DNA of 64,000 bases from an uncultured Pelagibacteraceae bacterium (GTDB taxonomy: Bacteria > Pseudomonadota > Alphaproteobacteria > Pelagibacterales > Pelagibacteraceae), in assembly GCA_902628275.1 (NCBI GenBank), contig CACOMI010000002.1:116643-180642 (forward strand), in the 5' to 3' direction. Positions 51,916 through 62,196 of the stretch are shown here, in pieces. The notes under the pieces were generated by a model. It was not told where the DNA came from, made no database searches, and worked only from the letters and a program-made list of their open reading frames with translations. The translations under genes were made by a program, and so were the position numbers. Each line of letters begins with the position of its first letter. Within the stretch, counting starts at the first letter, position 1.

Positions 51916-52851
51916 ATGTCTAATAATCAAATAAATATCACAAATTTATCAAAAATTTACGATAATGGATTTGAAGCTCTTAAAAATATAAATTTAGACA
52001 TAAAAAAAGGTGAAATTTTTGCTATGCTTGGACCGAATGGGGCAGGCAAAACAACTCTAATAAGTATTATTTGTGGTATTGTTAAGCCATCATCAGGACA
52101 AGTTTCGGTTGAAAATTTTGACATAATTGAAGACTATAGAGAAACAAGATCAAGAATTGGTTTGGTTCCACAAGAGCTAACGTTAGAACAATTTGAAACT
52201 GTATTTAATAATGTTTCATATTCAAGAGGTCTTTATGGAAAAAAACCTGACCCTTTATATATTGAGAAAGTTTTAAAGCAGCTAAGTCTGTGGGATAAAA
52301 AAGACTTAGGGCTTAGACAATTATCTGGAGGAATGAAAAGAAGAGTTTTAATTGCAAAAGCATTATCACATGAACCATCTATACTATTTTTAGACGAACC
52401 AACTGCTGGCGTAGATGTAGAATTAAGAAAAGAAATGTGGAAAGTTGTTGAAGACCTAAGGGAAACAGGTGTTACTATAATTTTAACAACTCATTATATA
52501 GAAGAAGCAGAAGCAATTGCAGATAGAGTTGGTGTTATAAACCAGGGAGAACTGATTATAGTAGAGAAGAAAAAAGAATTATTAAAAAAAATGGGAAACA
52601 AAACATTAAAAGTAGAGTTACAGGAAGAAATAAGTGAAATTCCAATTACACTTAAAAAGTATAATCTAACAGTAGGTGATAACAATACATCACTTAATTA
52701 TAAGTATGATTTAAGAGATAAACAAACAGGTATTACAAATTTATTACAAGATATAAAAGATTCTGGTCTAAAATTAAGAGATTTAAAAACAGAACAAAGC
52801 AATTTAGAAAAAATTTTTGTTAGTTTAGTAAAGGAAAATAATGAAATTTAA
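51916..52851 (+). CDS. ABC-2 type exporter ATP-binding protein
   Basis: [32 protein letters not shown]; start among several near-N-terminal Met codons is uncertain. Confidence 0.92.
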   Translation: MSNNQINITNLSKIYDNGFEALKNINLDIKKGEIFAMLGPNGAGKTTLISIICGIVKPSSGQVSVENFDIIEDYRETRSRIGLVPQELTLEQFETVFNNVSYSRGLYGKKPDPLYIEKVLKQLSLWDKKDLGLRQLSGGMKRRVLIAKALSHEPSILFLDEPTAGVDVELRKEMWKVVEDLRETGVTIILTTHYIEEAEAIADRVGVINQGELIIVEKKKELLKKMGNKTLKVELQEEISEIPITLKKYNLTVGDNNTSLNYKYDLRDKQTGITNLLQDIKDSGLKLRDLKTEQSNLEKIFVSLVKENNEI

Positions 52852-53608
52852 TTATTATGCATTAAAAGCAATTTATCTACATGAAATGGATCGTTTCAGA
52901 AGAACTTTGGCGCAATCATTACTATCTCCTGTTTTATCTACCTCGTTATATTTTATCGTTTTTGGATCGGTAATAGGTGGCTATGTTCAGAACATAGATG
53001 GAATAAGTTATGGCTCATATATTGTTCCAGGATTATTAATGTTAACTTTGTTAACTCAATCAATAAGCAATACATCTTTTGGTATTTTTTTTCCAAAATT
53101 TAATGGAACTGTTTATGAAATTTTAGCTGCTCCAATATCAACATTAGAAATAGTTTTAGCTTTTGTTGGAGCTGGTGCGACTAAAACATTAATTGTTGGT
53201 GCAATGATTTTTTTGACTGCAACATTTTTTGTTGAAGTTGAAGTTAAGTATCCATTATTAATGATTTTTTTGTTAGTTTTAGTTTCTTTCACTTTTGCAT
53301 TATTTGGATTTTTAATTGGTCTAATGAGTTCAAATTTTGAGCAAATGTCAATTATTCCATCTTTAGTTATAACCCCTATGGTTTTTTTAGGCGGCAGTTT
53401 ATATTCTCTTGATATGTTGCCTGAGTTTTGGCAGATTGTAACTTATTTTAATCCTGTAGTTTATTTAATCAATGGACTTAGATATGCGTTCTATGGTGTT
53501 TCAGATTTTAACATATGGATTAGTGTAGGGTTAATGTTGTCATTCTTGTTTGTTTGTATTTTTCTCGTAACAAACCTACTAAAAAGAGGTTACAATATTA
53601 AAGCTTAA
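52841..53608 (+). CDS. ABC-2 type exporter permease
   Basis: Multi-[44 protein letters not shown]. Confidence 0.92.
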   Translation: MKFNYYALKAIYLHEMDRFRRTLAQSLLSPVLSTSLYFIVFGSVIGGYVQNIDGISYGSYIVPGLLMLTLLTQSISNTSFGIFFPKFNGTVYEILAAPISTLEIVLAFVGAGATKTLIVGAMIFLTATFFVEVEVKYPLLMIFLLVLVSFTFALFGFLIGLMSSNFEQMSIIPSLVITPMVFLGGSLYSLDMLPEFWQIVTYFNPVVYLINGLRYAFYGVSDFNIWISVGLMLSFLFVCIFLVTNLLKRGYNIKA

Positions 53609-53627
53609 TTACATTATATTCTAAGAA

Positions 53628-53792
53628 ATGATTAAATATATTTTACCGGCAATAATTATTTTTTTGATAATTTTATTTTGGGAAAAAATTACAGAATCCG
53701 TTTACAAGAAATTTAAAATAAGATTAAATTATATTGTGGTCATACTAATAAGTTTAATATTAGTGGTTATTTTTTTTCTTTTAAATAATTAA
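53628..53792 (+). CDS. Small 54-aa putative membrane protein
   Basis: Translated by eye: MIKYILPAIIIFLIILFWEKITESVYKKFKIRLNYIVVILISLILVVIFFLLNN*, two hydrophobic segments; below track cutoff. Confidence 0.5.
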   Translation: MIKYILPAIIIFLIILFWEKITESVYKKFKIRLNYIVVILISLILVVIFFLLNN

Positions 53793-53803
53793 ACCTCTTT
53801 AAA

Positions 53804-54550
53804 ATGGAGATAAATCTATTATTTTTTTTTACAGTTGTTCCTGCGATTATTTTATATGGGATTGCAAAATCAGGCTTAGGTGGATCCATGACTTTAATTT
53901 CTGTGCCCCTGATGACAATTGTAATGCCTTTAAATCAAGCATTAGGTATTATTCTTCCGATTCTTATATTTTCAGATTTTATAGCAATCTACAAATATAG
54001 AAAAGAATTTGATTTTGGTACATTAAAATTAATGGTTCCTTTTGCAGTGATTGGAATAATTATTGGGTCATTAACTTTTTCTTATTTTTCTGAAGAGCTA
54101 TTGAAATTTATTATTGGATTAATGGGTTTTCTTTTTGCAGGACATTATTTCTTTTTAAAAAAAAATAAAGAGACAAAATCGAATAAAAATTTTTTTAAAG
54201 GAGGAATTTGTTCTACTGCAGCAGGCTTTACAAGTTTTTGTGTTCACGCAGGTGGTACTCCAACAAGTCTTTACTTACTTCCTTTAAGAATGAAGAAAGA
54301 AATTTATGTAGGTACAAGAATTATTTTCTTTACATTTGTAAATTTAATTAAACTTCCACTTTATATCAATTTATCTATGACAAATTTTGATACATTCAAA
54401 AATTCGTTAATTTTATTTCCACTAGCTTTAGCTGGAATATTAATGGGATATAAGCTGATTAAGATAATTGAGGAAAAATTATTCTATAATATTTTATATG
54501 CTTTGATTTTTATTACGAGTTCAAAGCTATTATATGATTATCTGATATGA
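53804..54550 (+). CDS. TauE/SafE family permease
   Basis: GIAKSGLGGSMTLISVPLMT, multi-TM. Confidence 0.85.
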   Translation: MEINLLFFFTVVPAIILYGIAKSGLGGSMTLISVPLMTIVMPLNQALGIILPILIFSDFIAIYKYRKEFDFGTLKLMVPFAVIGIIIGSLTFSYFSEELLKFIIGLMGFLFAGHYFFLKKNKETKSNKNFFKGGICSTAAGFTSFCVHAGGTPTSLYLLPLRMKKEIYVGTRIIFFTFVNLIKLPLYINLSMTNFDTFKNSLILFPLALAGILMGYKLIKIIEEKLFYNILYALIFITSSKLLYDYLI

Positions 54551-54602
54551 CACATTTGAAAATTTATAATTTTGTGTAAATTAGAAAACTTACTCATCAA
54601 AT

Positions 54603-55157
54603 ATGAAAAATATGTTTAAAACCAGAATAAAAGCAAGATTAAGAAAAAATAAACAAATATTAAACAAAAATATAGATAATTTTTTTGGATGGGTTAAAGG
54701 AGCGAAGTTAGTTGAGCTTAAAAATTGTAACCCAGAAGAAGATCCTGTTAGACCTGAATTAGATAATAATTTTAGAACAGGTTTTGGCAGAAAAATTTAT
54801 GGAGTAGAGTACCAAAATGAAATTCACGCCGTAATGTGTTTTGCATATGTTAATAAAATACCAAAAAGTGTTGATGAACTAGAAAAATTAAGCACTGATG
54901 CCTTCCTACAAAGTGCTATGAGAGATCAAAAAGGAGGTCAAATTGCAATTGCTTATACAGTTTGGTCAAAAAAAAGGGGAGGTGGAAAATTAATAGTAAA
55001 AGAAGTTTTTAAAAAAATAAAAAAATCAAATCATTTAAATCGTCTTGTAACTCTTTCACCCTTAACAGAAATGGCAACTAATTTTCATAAAAGAAATGGA
55101 GCAAAATTAATTCAAATAAATAAAAATACTCAAAATTTTGAGTATAAAGTGATGTAA
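54603..55157 (+). CDS. Hypothetical protein, GNAT-like C-terminal region
   Basis: SPLTEMATNFHKRNGAKLIQ resembles the end of GNAT folds. Confidence 0.5.
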   Translation: MKNMFKTRIKARLRKNKQILNKNIDNFFGWVKGAKLVELKNCNPEEDPVRPELDNNFRTGFGRKIYGVEYQNEIHAVMCFAYVNKIPKSVDELEKLSTDAFLQSAMRDQKGGQIAIAYTVWSKKRGGGKLIVKEVFKKIKKSNHLNRLVTLSPLTEMATNFHKRNGAKLIQINKNTQNFEYKVM

Positions 55158-55160
55158 AGG

Positions 55161-55727
55161 ATGAAATTTTTTAAATTTTACTTTGTATTATTTTGTATTT
55201 TTTGTATTTCCCCTTATCCTATTGCTATGTCAAATGAAGAGGCTCCTTATGATATTATTAACAAAAATGAAGTATACGAAATTAGAAAATATGCTGATCG
55301 TTTGGCCGTAGAAACATCAACATCAGGTTCAGAAAATAATTTTCGAAAATTATTCAATTATATTTCAGGTAGAAATAAAAATAACGAAAAAATTAGTATG
55401 ACAACACCTGTTACACAGGTTGAAAAAAATGGAAGTATGACTATGCAATTTTATTTGCCCTCAAAATATAATTCTAGTAATGCTCCTAATCCTATAAGAG
55501 AAGACGTAAATTTAATCACTGTTGAAGGAGGTTATTATGCAGCGCTTAGGTATTCTGGTAGAGCATCAGATAAAAACTTTGTAAAACATATGGAGATATT
55601 AGAAAAAGAGTTAAAAAAAAATAATATTTCAATTATAAGCCCACCGATAAGAGCAACTTATGATAGTCCTTTTACGCTTCCGATGAATCGAAGAAACGAA
55701 GCTATGTTCAAAGTCAAAATAAATTAA
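55161..55727 (+). CDS. SOUL heme-binding family protein
   Basis: APYDIINKNEVYEIRKYADRLAVET, KISMTTPVTQ, RRNEAMFKV. Confidence 0.88.
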   Translation: MKFFKFYFVLFCIFCISPYPIAMSNEEAPYDIINKNEVYEIRKYADRLAVETSTSGSENNFRKLFNYISGRNKNNEKISMTTPVTQVEKNGSMTMQFYLPSKYNSSNAPNPIREDVNLITVEGGYYAALRYSGRASDKNFVKHMEILEKELKKNNISIISPPIRATYDSPFTLPMNRRNEAMFKVKIN

Positions 55728-56140
55728 TGAAATCAAAATTTGAAGCAATGGTATTATCTTGTATAGATCCAAGATTCCAACACTTAATTCATGATCATTT
55801 AAAGAAAAAAAAATTAACAGGAAAATATAGTGCTTTCACAATTGCGGGTGCTGCAATAGGTGTTACACATAATAAATTTAAAAAATGGCATAAAACTTTT
55901 TATGATAATTTAGCAACGTCAATTCAATTACATAAAATAGAAAAGTTAATTGTAATAAATCATTTAGATTGTGGGGCAGCACAAATTGCTAATGGAAAAA
56001 AAGAATTTAGTCCAGTAAACGAAAAAAAAATTCATAAACAATCGTTCTCTAAAATTAAAAGACAAATAAAAAAAAGATTTCCAAAATTAAAAGTAGAATT
56101 AAATCTAATTTCTTTGGATAGTAAAATTACTAAATTCTAA
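55727..56140 (+). CDS. Small carbonic-anhydrase-like protein
   Basis: LSCIDPRFQ and INHLDCGAAQIA (Cys-Asp-Arg / His-xx-Cys). Confidence 0.75.
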   Translation: MKSKFEAMVLSCIDPRFQHLIHDHLKKKKLTGKYSAFTIAGAAIGVTHNKFKKWHKTFYDNLATSIQLHKIEKLIVINHLDCGAAQIANGKKEFSPVNEKKIHKQSFSKIKRQIKKRFPKLKVELNLISLDSKITKF

Positions 56141-58675
56141 TTATTGATTTCTTATTAGTGGATAAACTTTAGGATTTAGATATTTTAAGTTTGTTAGCAA
56201 TATTAAAATTAAAGTAACAAAGCCAATTGAAAATCCTAAATAAATTAAAACTTTAAAGTCAAACATCCACACTAGCTCAAAAATATTTTCCATAATAAAT
56301 TTTGAACCAATTACTGCAAACAATATTGCAATTAAAATTACAGATTTAAAAATAATGATGAACTCAATAAGGGATGAAAAAACAATTTGTTTTTTTGAAA
56401 AACCCAAAATTTTAAAAACTAAATTTTGATATTCTTTAACTTTTCCTTGAACCATAATTGCGCTCGAAATTACGATTAACCCTATAACAATCGTAACCGC
56501 TGAAATTAAAGTAACTGCAATAAATACTTTATTTAAAACAGCTGTAACTTTAGATAAATAATCTGCAATTTTTATCATTGATAAACTCGGCATGATTTCA
56601 AGCATCTCAGTTTCATCAAATTTATTTGAATTAAACTTTGCAGTAGCTAAATATTCATGAGGTATATTTTTTGCAAATTGAGGATTAAATAACATTGCAA
56701 AATTGATACTTAAATCTCGATAATCTACTTCTCTAAAATTAATGACCTCTCCTTCAATTTCTCGTCCATAAACATTTAAAGTAAAAATATCACCTAACTG
56801 AATATTAAAATCTTTAGCAACTTTTGCATCTAGAGATATTTGAAGTTGATCTGGGTTTGATAAATCCCACCATTTACCTTCTAAAATTGGATTATCTTCA
56901 GGTATATTTTCCACCCATGAAGATCTTCGTTCACTACCAATTACCCAGTAACTATCATTATCTGGTTTAATATAAGTGTTAGGATCTACACCATTAATTT
57001 TTACAATTCCAGAGGATACCATTGGCACAATTTCAATAAATGCATTAGGATCCATATTTAAAATACCTTGTTCAAATTTCTCTCTTTCTCCTTTTTGAAT
57101 ACCAACAAAGAAATAATCAGGCGCAATATCTGGAATAGATTTAGCAATTTCTCTTTTAAAATTTGTACCAACTAAAGCCAATGTTAATAATAAAGTAACT
57201 CCTAAGCCAAGAGACATAACTGTAATGGGAGTTATACTTTTTGTTTGGGTAATATTTTTGATTGAAACTTTTAAAGAAATTATTGGACTAGATTTGAATT
57301 TTTTTAAGAAAAAAATGATTAATTTTGAAAGTAAGAAAAATACAATTAAACATACAAAAAAAACAGCAAAGTAACCCAAGCTATAAGAAGGTTGTTCAGA
57401 TCCTACTGTGAATAATAAAATTAAGATGGATAACAAACCAAAGCTTAGAAAAACTGATTTCTTAGAATAAAAAAATTGAAGGTTTTGGAATACGTTTCTA
57501 AATAAATTAGATGCTTTAACTTGATCAATAGAACTGATTGTTGGAATAGAAAAAATTACCAGAACCAATAACCCCACTAAAAATATTTTTAAAAAATTAA
57601 TAATTGAAAATACTGGATAAACATTCAATCCCAATCCATCAGATAAATATTTATCTGCTATTGGTACAATTAAAAAACTCAATCCATAGGCAACAACAGT
57701 GATGATAAATAAAAGTATAAATAGCTGCAGGTAATAAAGTGTTTTAATATTGCCTGAATAAAAGCCAACTGCTTTTCGTACAGCTATTGACATGTTGTTT
57801 TGATTAATAAAAGAAAGCAAGGTATTTGCTATACCAATACCTGCTATCAACATTGCACTTATAGATACAAGAGATAAAAATTGAGAAAAATTATTTATAA
57901 TTCTTTTTATCCCACTTGCAGAATTCTCTGGATATCTAAGTTTTACTTTTTGGTCATCATTAAAGATTTCTTCAATTCGTTGTTCAATTTCTTCTGGTTT
58001 ATCATTCTCATTAAATTTAACTTTGTATTCATAGTTTAAAAAACTTCCAATACCATTTAGTTTCAAAATTTCTAAAGTTTGTTTTCCTGCTAAAGCCCAA
58101 TCACCAAATGCAACAAATCCGCTTACATCAGGCACTGATTTAATAATTCCAATTACTGTAAAATTTTGATCTTGGACTTTTACTACTTCATTAATTTTAA
58201 TATTTAGGGTTTTTGATAAACTTTCATTGATCAGGATAGTGTTAGGCTCTTTTTGCATTCTTTCATAAGCACCAATTGGCTCATAAACAACATTTCCATA
58301 TAAAGGATATTTTTCATCTACAGTTTTAATTCTAGTAAATAATGATTTATTTTTTTCTCTGGCAGTAGTTGAAAGCATAGTACTGAACTCAATCATTTGA
58401 GAAACAGTTGCAAACTCTTTTACTTGATTAACTAGATCTAAATTCCCTTGATTACGATTGTAATCAATTTCCAAATCTCCACCTAAAAGTGCTTTGGCAT
58501 TATCATTAAGTTCTTTTTTAAGACTATCTTCAATTGTGAAAATAGCACTTAAAATAAAAAGACTTATAAATAGCGTAACAATGATACTAGAAATTTTATG
58601 ATAATTTCTGCTTAAGTCTTTTAAAGCATATTTAAAAATCAAACTAAGTTCTGAAGGATTATTTAATTTTTCCAT
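56141..58675 (-). CDS. FtsX-like ABC transporter permease (YbbP-like)
   Basis: MacB/FtsX architecture; downstream of ybbA-like ATPase. Confidence 0.9.
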   Translation of the reverse strand: MEKLNNPSELSLIFKYALKDLSRNYHKISSIIVTLFISLFILSAIFTIEDSLKKELNDNAKALLGGDLEIDYNRNQGNLDLVNQVKEFATVSQMIEFSTMLSTTAREKNKSLFTRIKTVDEKYPLYGNVVYEPIGAYERMQKEPNTILINESLSKTLNIKINEVVKVQDQNFTVIGIIKSVPDVSGFVAFGDWALAGKQTLEILKLNGIGSFLNYEYKVKFNENDKPEEIEQRIEEIFNDDQKVKLRYPENSASGIKRIINNFSQFLSLVSISAMLIAGIGIANTLLSFINQNNMSIAVRKAVGFYSGNIKTLYYLQLFILLFIITVVAYGLSFLIVPIADKYLSDGLGLNVYPVFSIINFLKIFLVGLLVLVIFSIPTISSIDQVKASNLFRNVFQNLQFFYSKKSVFLSFGLLSILILLFTVGSEQPSYSLGYFAVFFVCLIVFFLLSKLIIFFLKKFKSSPIISLKVSIKNITQTKSITPITVMSLGLGVTLLLTLALVGTNFKREIAKSIPDIAPDYFFVGIQKGEREKFEQGILNMDPNAFIEIVPMVSSGIVKINGVDPNTYIKPDNDSYWVIGSERRSSWVENIPEDNPILEGKWWDLSNPDQLQISLDAKVAKDFNIQLGDIFTLNVYGREIEGEVINFREVDYRDLSINFAMLFNPQFAKNIPHEYLATAKFNSNKFDETEMLEIMPSLSMIKIADYLSKVTAVLNKVFIAVTLISAVTIVIGLIVISSAIMVQGKVKEYQNLVFKILGFSKKQIVFSSLIEFIIIFKSVILIAILFAVIGSKFIMENIFELVWMFDFKVLIYLGFSIGFVTLILILLTNLKYLNPKVYPLIRNQ

Positions 58676-59324
58676 CTTTAATTTTTATTTTTCTTTTAGC
58701 TTTGTCAGCAAGTTTGGGGTCATGGGTTACCATGATTAAAGAAGAACCTTCTTCTTTTACATATTTAAATAAAATATTTGCAATCATGATAGAATTTTCA
58801 GTATCTAAGTTTCCAGTTGGTTCATCTGCTAAGATTAATTCAGGCTTCATCGCAATTGCTCTAGCGATAGCAACTCGTTGCTGTTCACCACCCGATAATT
58901 GACTTGGTAGATTATTAAAACGATGTTTCAAACCAAATCGATCTAATAAAATTTTTGCTTCTTTTTCTGGATTTTTAAAATTATTAAGTTCAAGAGTTAA
59001 AGCAACATTTTCAACTGCTGTGTAATTAGGAATTAAATAAAAAGACTGAAATATTATTCCAATATTTTTCTTTCTTATCTCCGATACTTCGTCTTCACTA
59101 AGGCCTGTTATTTCTTGATCATTAAAAATTATTTTACCAGAGGTTGGTTTTTCTAAGCCCCCAATTAACATTATTAAACTTGTTTTCCCTGAGCCACTTT
59201 CTCCAACCACTGAAACAGTTTCTTTTTTCTTAATATTTAAATCAATATTCTTTAAAACACTGATACTATCTTTACCAGTTTGGTATTTGAGATTTATTTT
59301 TTTTAATTTAAGAAGAGCACTCAT
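58659..59324 (-). CDS. ABC transporter ATP-binding protein (YbbA/LolD-like)
   Basis: GESGSGKTSLIMLIGG, LSGGEQQRVAIARAIA; start at MSALLKLKK (59324) preferred over 59372. Confidence 0.9.
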   Translation of the reverse strand: MSALLKLKKINLKYQTGKDSISVLKNIDLNIKKKETVSVVGESGSGKTSLIMLIGGLEKPTSGKIIFNDQEITGLSEDEVSEIRKKNIGIIFQSFYLIPNYTAVENVALTLELNNFKNPEKEAKILLDRFGLKHRFNNLPSQLSGGEQQRVAIARAIAMKPELILADEPTGNLDTENSIMIANILFKYVKEEGSSLIMVTHDPKLADKAKRKIKIKDGKIK

Positions 59325-59934
59325 GAATAAAACTATATTTATTAAAATTTTGATATTTTTTCTAGTGCACATAAATGCAAGTGCAATAGAAAAGGTTGTT
59401 TTATTCGGTGATAGTTTGATGGCTGGATACGGATTACCTAAAGAACATCATTTATCGATAGTTTTAGAAAATAATCTTAAGCAGGCTGGTTTAAACATCA
59501 AAGTTGTTAATGGAAGTGTCTCTGGAAGCACATCATCAGGTGGATTAAATAGAGCTGATTGGAGTTTATCCGAACCAGGAATAGATTTAATTATTTTAGG
59601 ATTAGGTGCTAATGATATGCTTAGAGGAATTCAACCAGAAGAAACAGAAAGAAATTTAGAACAAATAATAAATGTTGCTCAGAATAAAAAGATTAAAATT
59701 ATTTTAGCTGGCATGGTGGCGCCAGATACTCATGGGGAAAAATATAAAAATGAGTTTGATGCTATTTATCCAAAGTTATCAAAAAAGTATAATTTAGCAT
59801 TAATCCCATTTCTTCTTGAAGGTGTGGCACTTAATCCAAGTTTGAATCAACAAGATGGTATACATCCCAACAAAGATGGAACAATTAAAGTAAGTGAAAC
59901 AATAAAAAAAAGTATTATTAATATAATTAAGTAA
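59323..59934 (+). CDS. tesA: SGNH arylesterase/thioesterase (TesA-like)
   Basis: VVLFGDSLMAGYGLP, LGANDMLRG, DGIHPNKDG; start at ATG 59323 with signal peptide. Confidence 0.9.
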   Translation: MNKTIFIKILIFFLVHINASAIEKVVLFGDSLMAGYGLPKEHHLSIVLENNLKQAGLNIKVVNGSVSGSTSSGGLNRADWSLSEPGIDLIILGLGANDMLRGIQPEETERNLEQIINVAQNKKIKIILAGMVAPDTHGEKYKNEFDAIYPKLSKKYNLALIPFLLEGVALNPSLNQQDGIHPNKDGTIKVSETIKKSIINIIK

Positions 59935-60390
59935 ATGAAAATCTTTCTATCAATATTTAGCTTATTATGTTGCTTTAGTTATGCTCAAGCTCAAAATACA
60001 AATATTACTCTAAATTCTGATTTAAGTTTAAATTGTAAATTTGAAAAAGTAATTTTAAAAAATCCAGACCATAATTTTGTATCTTTCACAAAAGATCAAA
60101 TTAAAAGAAAAGATATAAATAAGTTAATAATCGAGTCTAAAACACCAGACGTTCTAAGTGTTAAAAATTTATCAGAATTTTTTAATAAAATTGATTTAGA
60201 GGTTAAAATTTCGAATAAAGATATATTCTTAATCCAAGCATTCGATAAAGAAAGGAATTATTCTGAGTCTGCAGTCTATACTAGAAAAACAGGTGAACTT
60301 ATTCACGAAATCACAACTAATATAAAACAAGAGGAAAAAGAAAAAGATATTTCTTTTTATAGTTGTAAAAATAACAACAAAGACACTTAA
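59935..60390 (+). CDS. Hypothetical secreted protein
   Basis: ORF with signal peptide MKIFLSIFSLLCCFSYAQAQ. Confidence 0.65.
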   Translation: MKIFLSIFSLLCCFSYAQAQNTNITLNSDLSLNCKFEKVILKNPDHNFVSFTKDQIKRKDINKLIIESKTPDVLSVKNLSEFFNKIDLEVKISNKDIFLIQAFDKERNYSESAVYTRKTGELIHEITTNIKQEEKEKDISFYSCKNNNKDT

Positions 60391-60430
60391 GACCAAAGAC
60401 TCTAATTCTAATATTTGATAACATCTAACT

Positions 60431-60979
60431 ATGAAGAAGGTATTCCTATTAATTTTGCTTTATTTATTTTCACAGGTTAGCTCTTTAGCAAATGAAAGGG
60501 ATATTAGACTGAACCAACTGTTTAATGAGTTAAAAGCAAATAAATCGAAAGTAGCTTTTACAATTGAACAAGAAATTTGGGCTTTATGGAGCACCCATCC
60601 AACAGATGAAAAACTTACAGCAAGATTAGAGGAGGGCTCTCAATTTGTGAGAGACCAAAACTATATAAAGGCAAAAGATATCTTTACTGAAGTTATTAAT
60701 ATTGATCAAAATTGGGCTGAAGCTTGGAATAAAAGAGCAACTGTACTTTATATGCTAGGAGAATTTCAAAAATCTCAAGATGATATAGATCAAGTACTAG
60801 CCTTAGAACAAAGACACTTTGGAGCTTTAGCAGGACAGGGTTTAGTAAATATTCAACTTAAGAATTATGAAAAAGCTATAAGAAGTTATGAACAAGCACA
60901 AGAAATTTATCCTGCTATGAGATCACCAAAAATAATGATTAAGCAAATAGAAGAATTAATGAAACAGCAAACAATATAA
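60431..60979 (+). CDS. Secreted TPR-repeat protein
   Basis: Signal peptide; NWAEAWNKRATVLYMLGEFQKSQDDIDQVLALEQRHFGALAGQGLV. Confidence 0.87.
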   Translation: MKKVFLLILLYLFSQVSSLANERDIRLNQLFNELKANKSKVAFTIEQEIWALWSTHPTDEKLTARLEEGSQFVRDQNYIKAKDIFTEVINIDQNWAEAWNKRATVLYMLGEFQKSQDDIDQVLALEQRHFGALAGQGLVNIQLKNYEKAIRSYEQAQEIYPAMRSPKIMIKQIEELMKQQTI

Positions 60980-61599
60980 TGTGTGGAAGATACGTAGTAA
61001 AAAACCCAGTAACTAAAACAAATAAATTAGTTAAATCTGCAATTCAAGTTGATGATACCGAAAACTATAATGCTCATCCATATCAAAAACTTCCTGTCAT
61101 AAAAAAATATAAAAATGGAAATACTTTAGAAAATCTACAATGGGGTTTAGTTCCAGGATGGGCTAAAGATAAAGATTTTAAAGCTTTGATTAATGCAAGG
61201 TTAGAGACTATTGATGAAAAAGTCTCTTTTAAAAAATTAATTAAAAACAATAGATGTGTAGCAGTTGCAGATGGTTTTTATGAATGGAAAAGGGAAGAGA
61301 AAGAAAAAACTCCTCATTATTTTACCCGTGAAGATACAAATTCTATTTATTTTGCTGGTATCTTTGAAAATGATCAGTTTTGTCTAATAACTGAAGAAGC
61401 AAAAGAAAACATAAATGAAATTCATCACAGACAACCTGTCATCCTTAATCAAACTGATATTAATCGTTATTTAAATTTAGAATTACAAGGCTCTGCATTT
61501 TTAAAAGAACGTAAAATTCCAAATTTAATTTTTCATGAAGTATCAAAAGATGTAAATAAGCCCACAAACAATAGCGCATCCTTAGTTCAAAAAGTTTAA
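60979..61599 (+). CDS. SRAP domain protein (YedK/HMCES family)
   Basis: MCGRYVV catalytic Cys2, INARLETI, DGFYEWK, HHRQPVIL. Confidence 0.93.
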   Translation: MCGRYVVKNPVTKTNKLVKSAIQVDDTENYNAHPYQKLPVIKKYKNGNTLENLQWGLVPGWAKDKDFKALINARLETIDEKVSFKKLIKNNRCVAVADGFYEWKREEKEKTPHYFTREDTNSIYFAGIFENDQFCLITEEAKENINEIHHRQPVILNQTDINRYLNLELQGSAFLKERKIPNLIFHEVSKDVNKPTNNSASLVQKV

Positions 61600-62085
61600 T
61601 TAGTCTCTAAAATTAACAAAATCAATTGGAAGACCTATATCAATTCCTTTGATCGCAGCCATAGCCTCTTGAAGATCATCTTTCTTTTTGCCATCTACTC
61701 TTAATTCATCACCTTGAATTTTGATTTGAATTTTTAGTTTTAGTTTTTTAATGTCAGCAATAACTTTTTTAGCATTTTCTTGGCTAATTCCTTCTTTTAA
61801 TTCACTTAATTGTCTAATAGATCCTCCTGACGCTCCTTCAGAACTTTTAACCTCTAAAACCCTTGGATCTACCTTTCGTCTAACTAAATGTGTTTGTAAT
61901 AATTCATTTACTTGTTTTAATTTTAATTCATCAGGTACATAAGTGGTGACTGATTTATCTTTTCGCTCAATTGAAATATGAAGCCCTTTAAAGTCATAAC
62001 GATTACTGATTTCTCTTAAACAATTAGCTAAAGCATTATCAAACTCTTGATAATTAATTTTACTTATCACATCAAACGAAGGCAT
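61600..62085 (-). CDS. YajQ family nucleotide-binding protein
   Basis: MPSFDVISKINYQEFDNALANCLREISNRYDFKG. Confidence 0.95.
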   Translation of the reverse strand: MPSFDVISKINYQEFDNALANCLREISNRYDFKGLHISIERKDKSVTTYVPDELKLKQVNELLQTHLVRRKVDPRVLEVKSSEGASGGSIRQLSELKEGISQENAKKVIADIKKLKLKIQIKIQGDELRVDGKKKDDLQEAMAAIKGIDIGLPIDFVNFRD

Positions 62086-62196
62086 GGATATATTATACAG
62101 TATTAATGATTAAAATTTAAACTAAATTATAAAATTTAGTAATAATAAGGCATTTTAGCTTATTGAGTTAATTGTAAATAATAATATATTTAAAGT

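Noticed and set aside
62125-62150. AT-only inverted repeat ACTAAATT-ATAA-AATTTAGT before rseP
   Set aside because: Such repeats are expected by chance at this base composition; no T-tract or conservation evidence.
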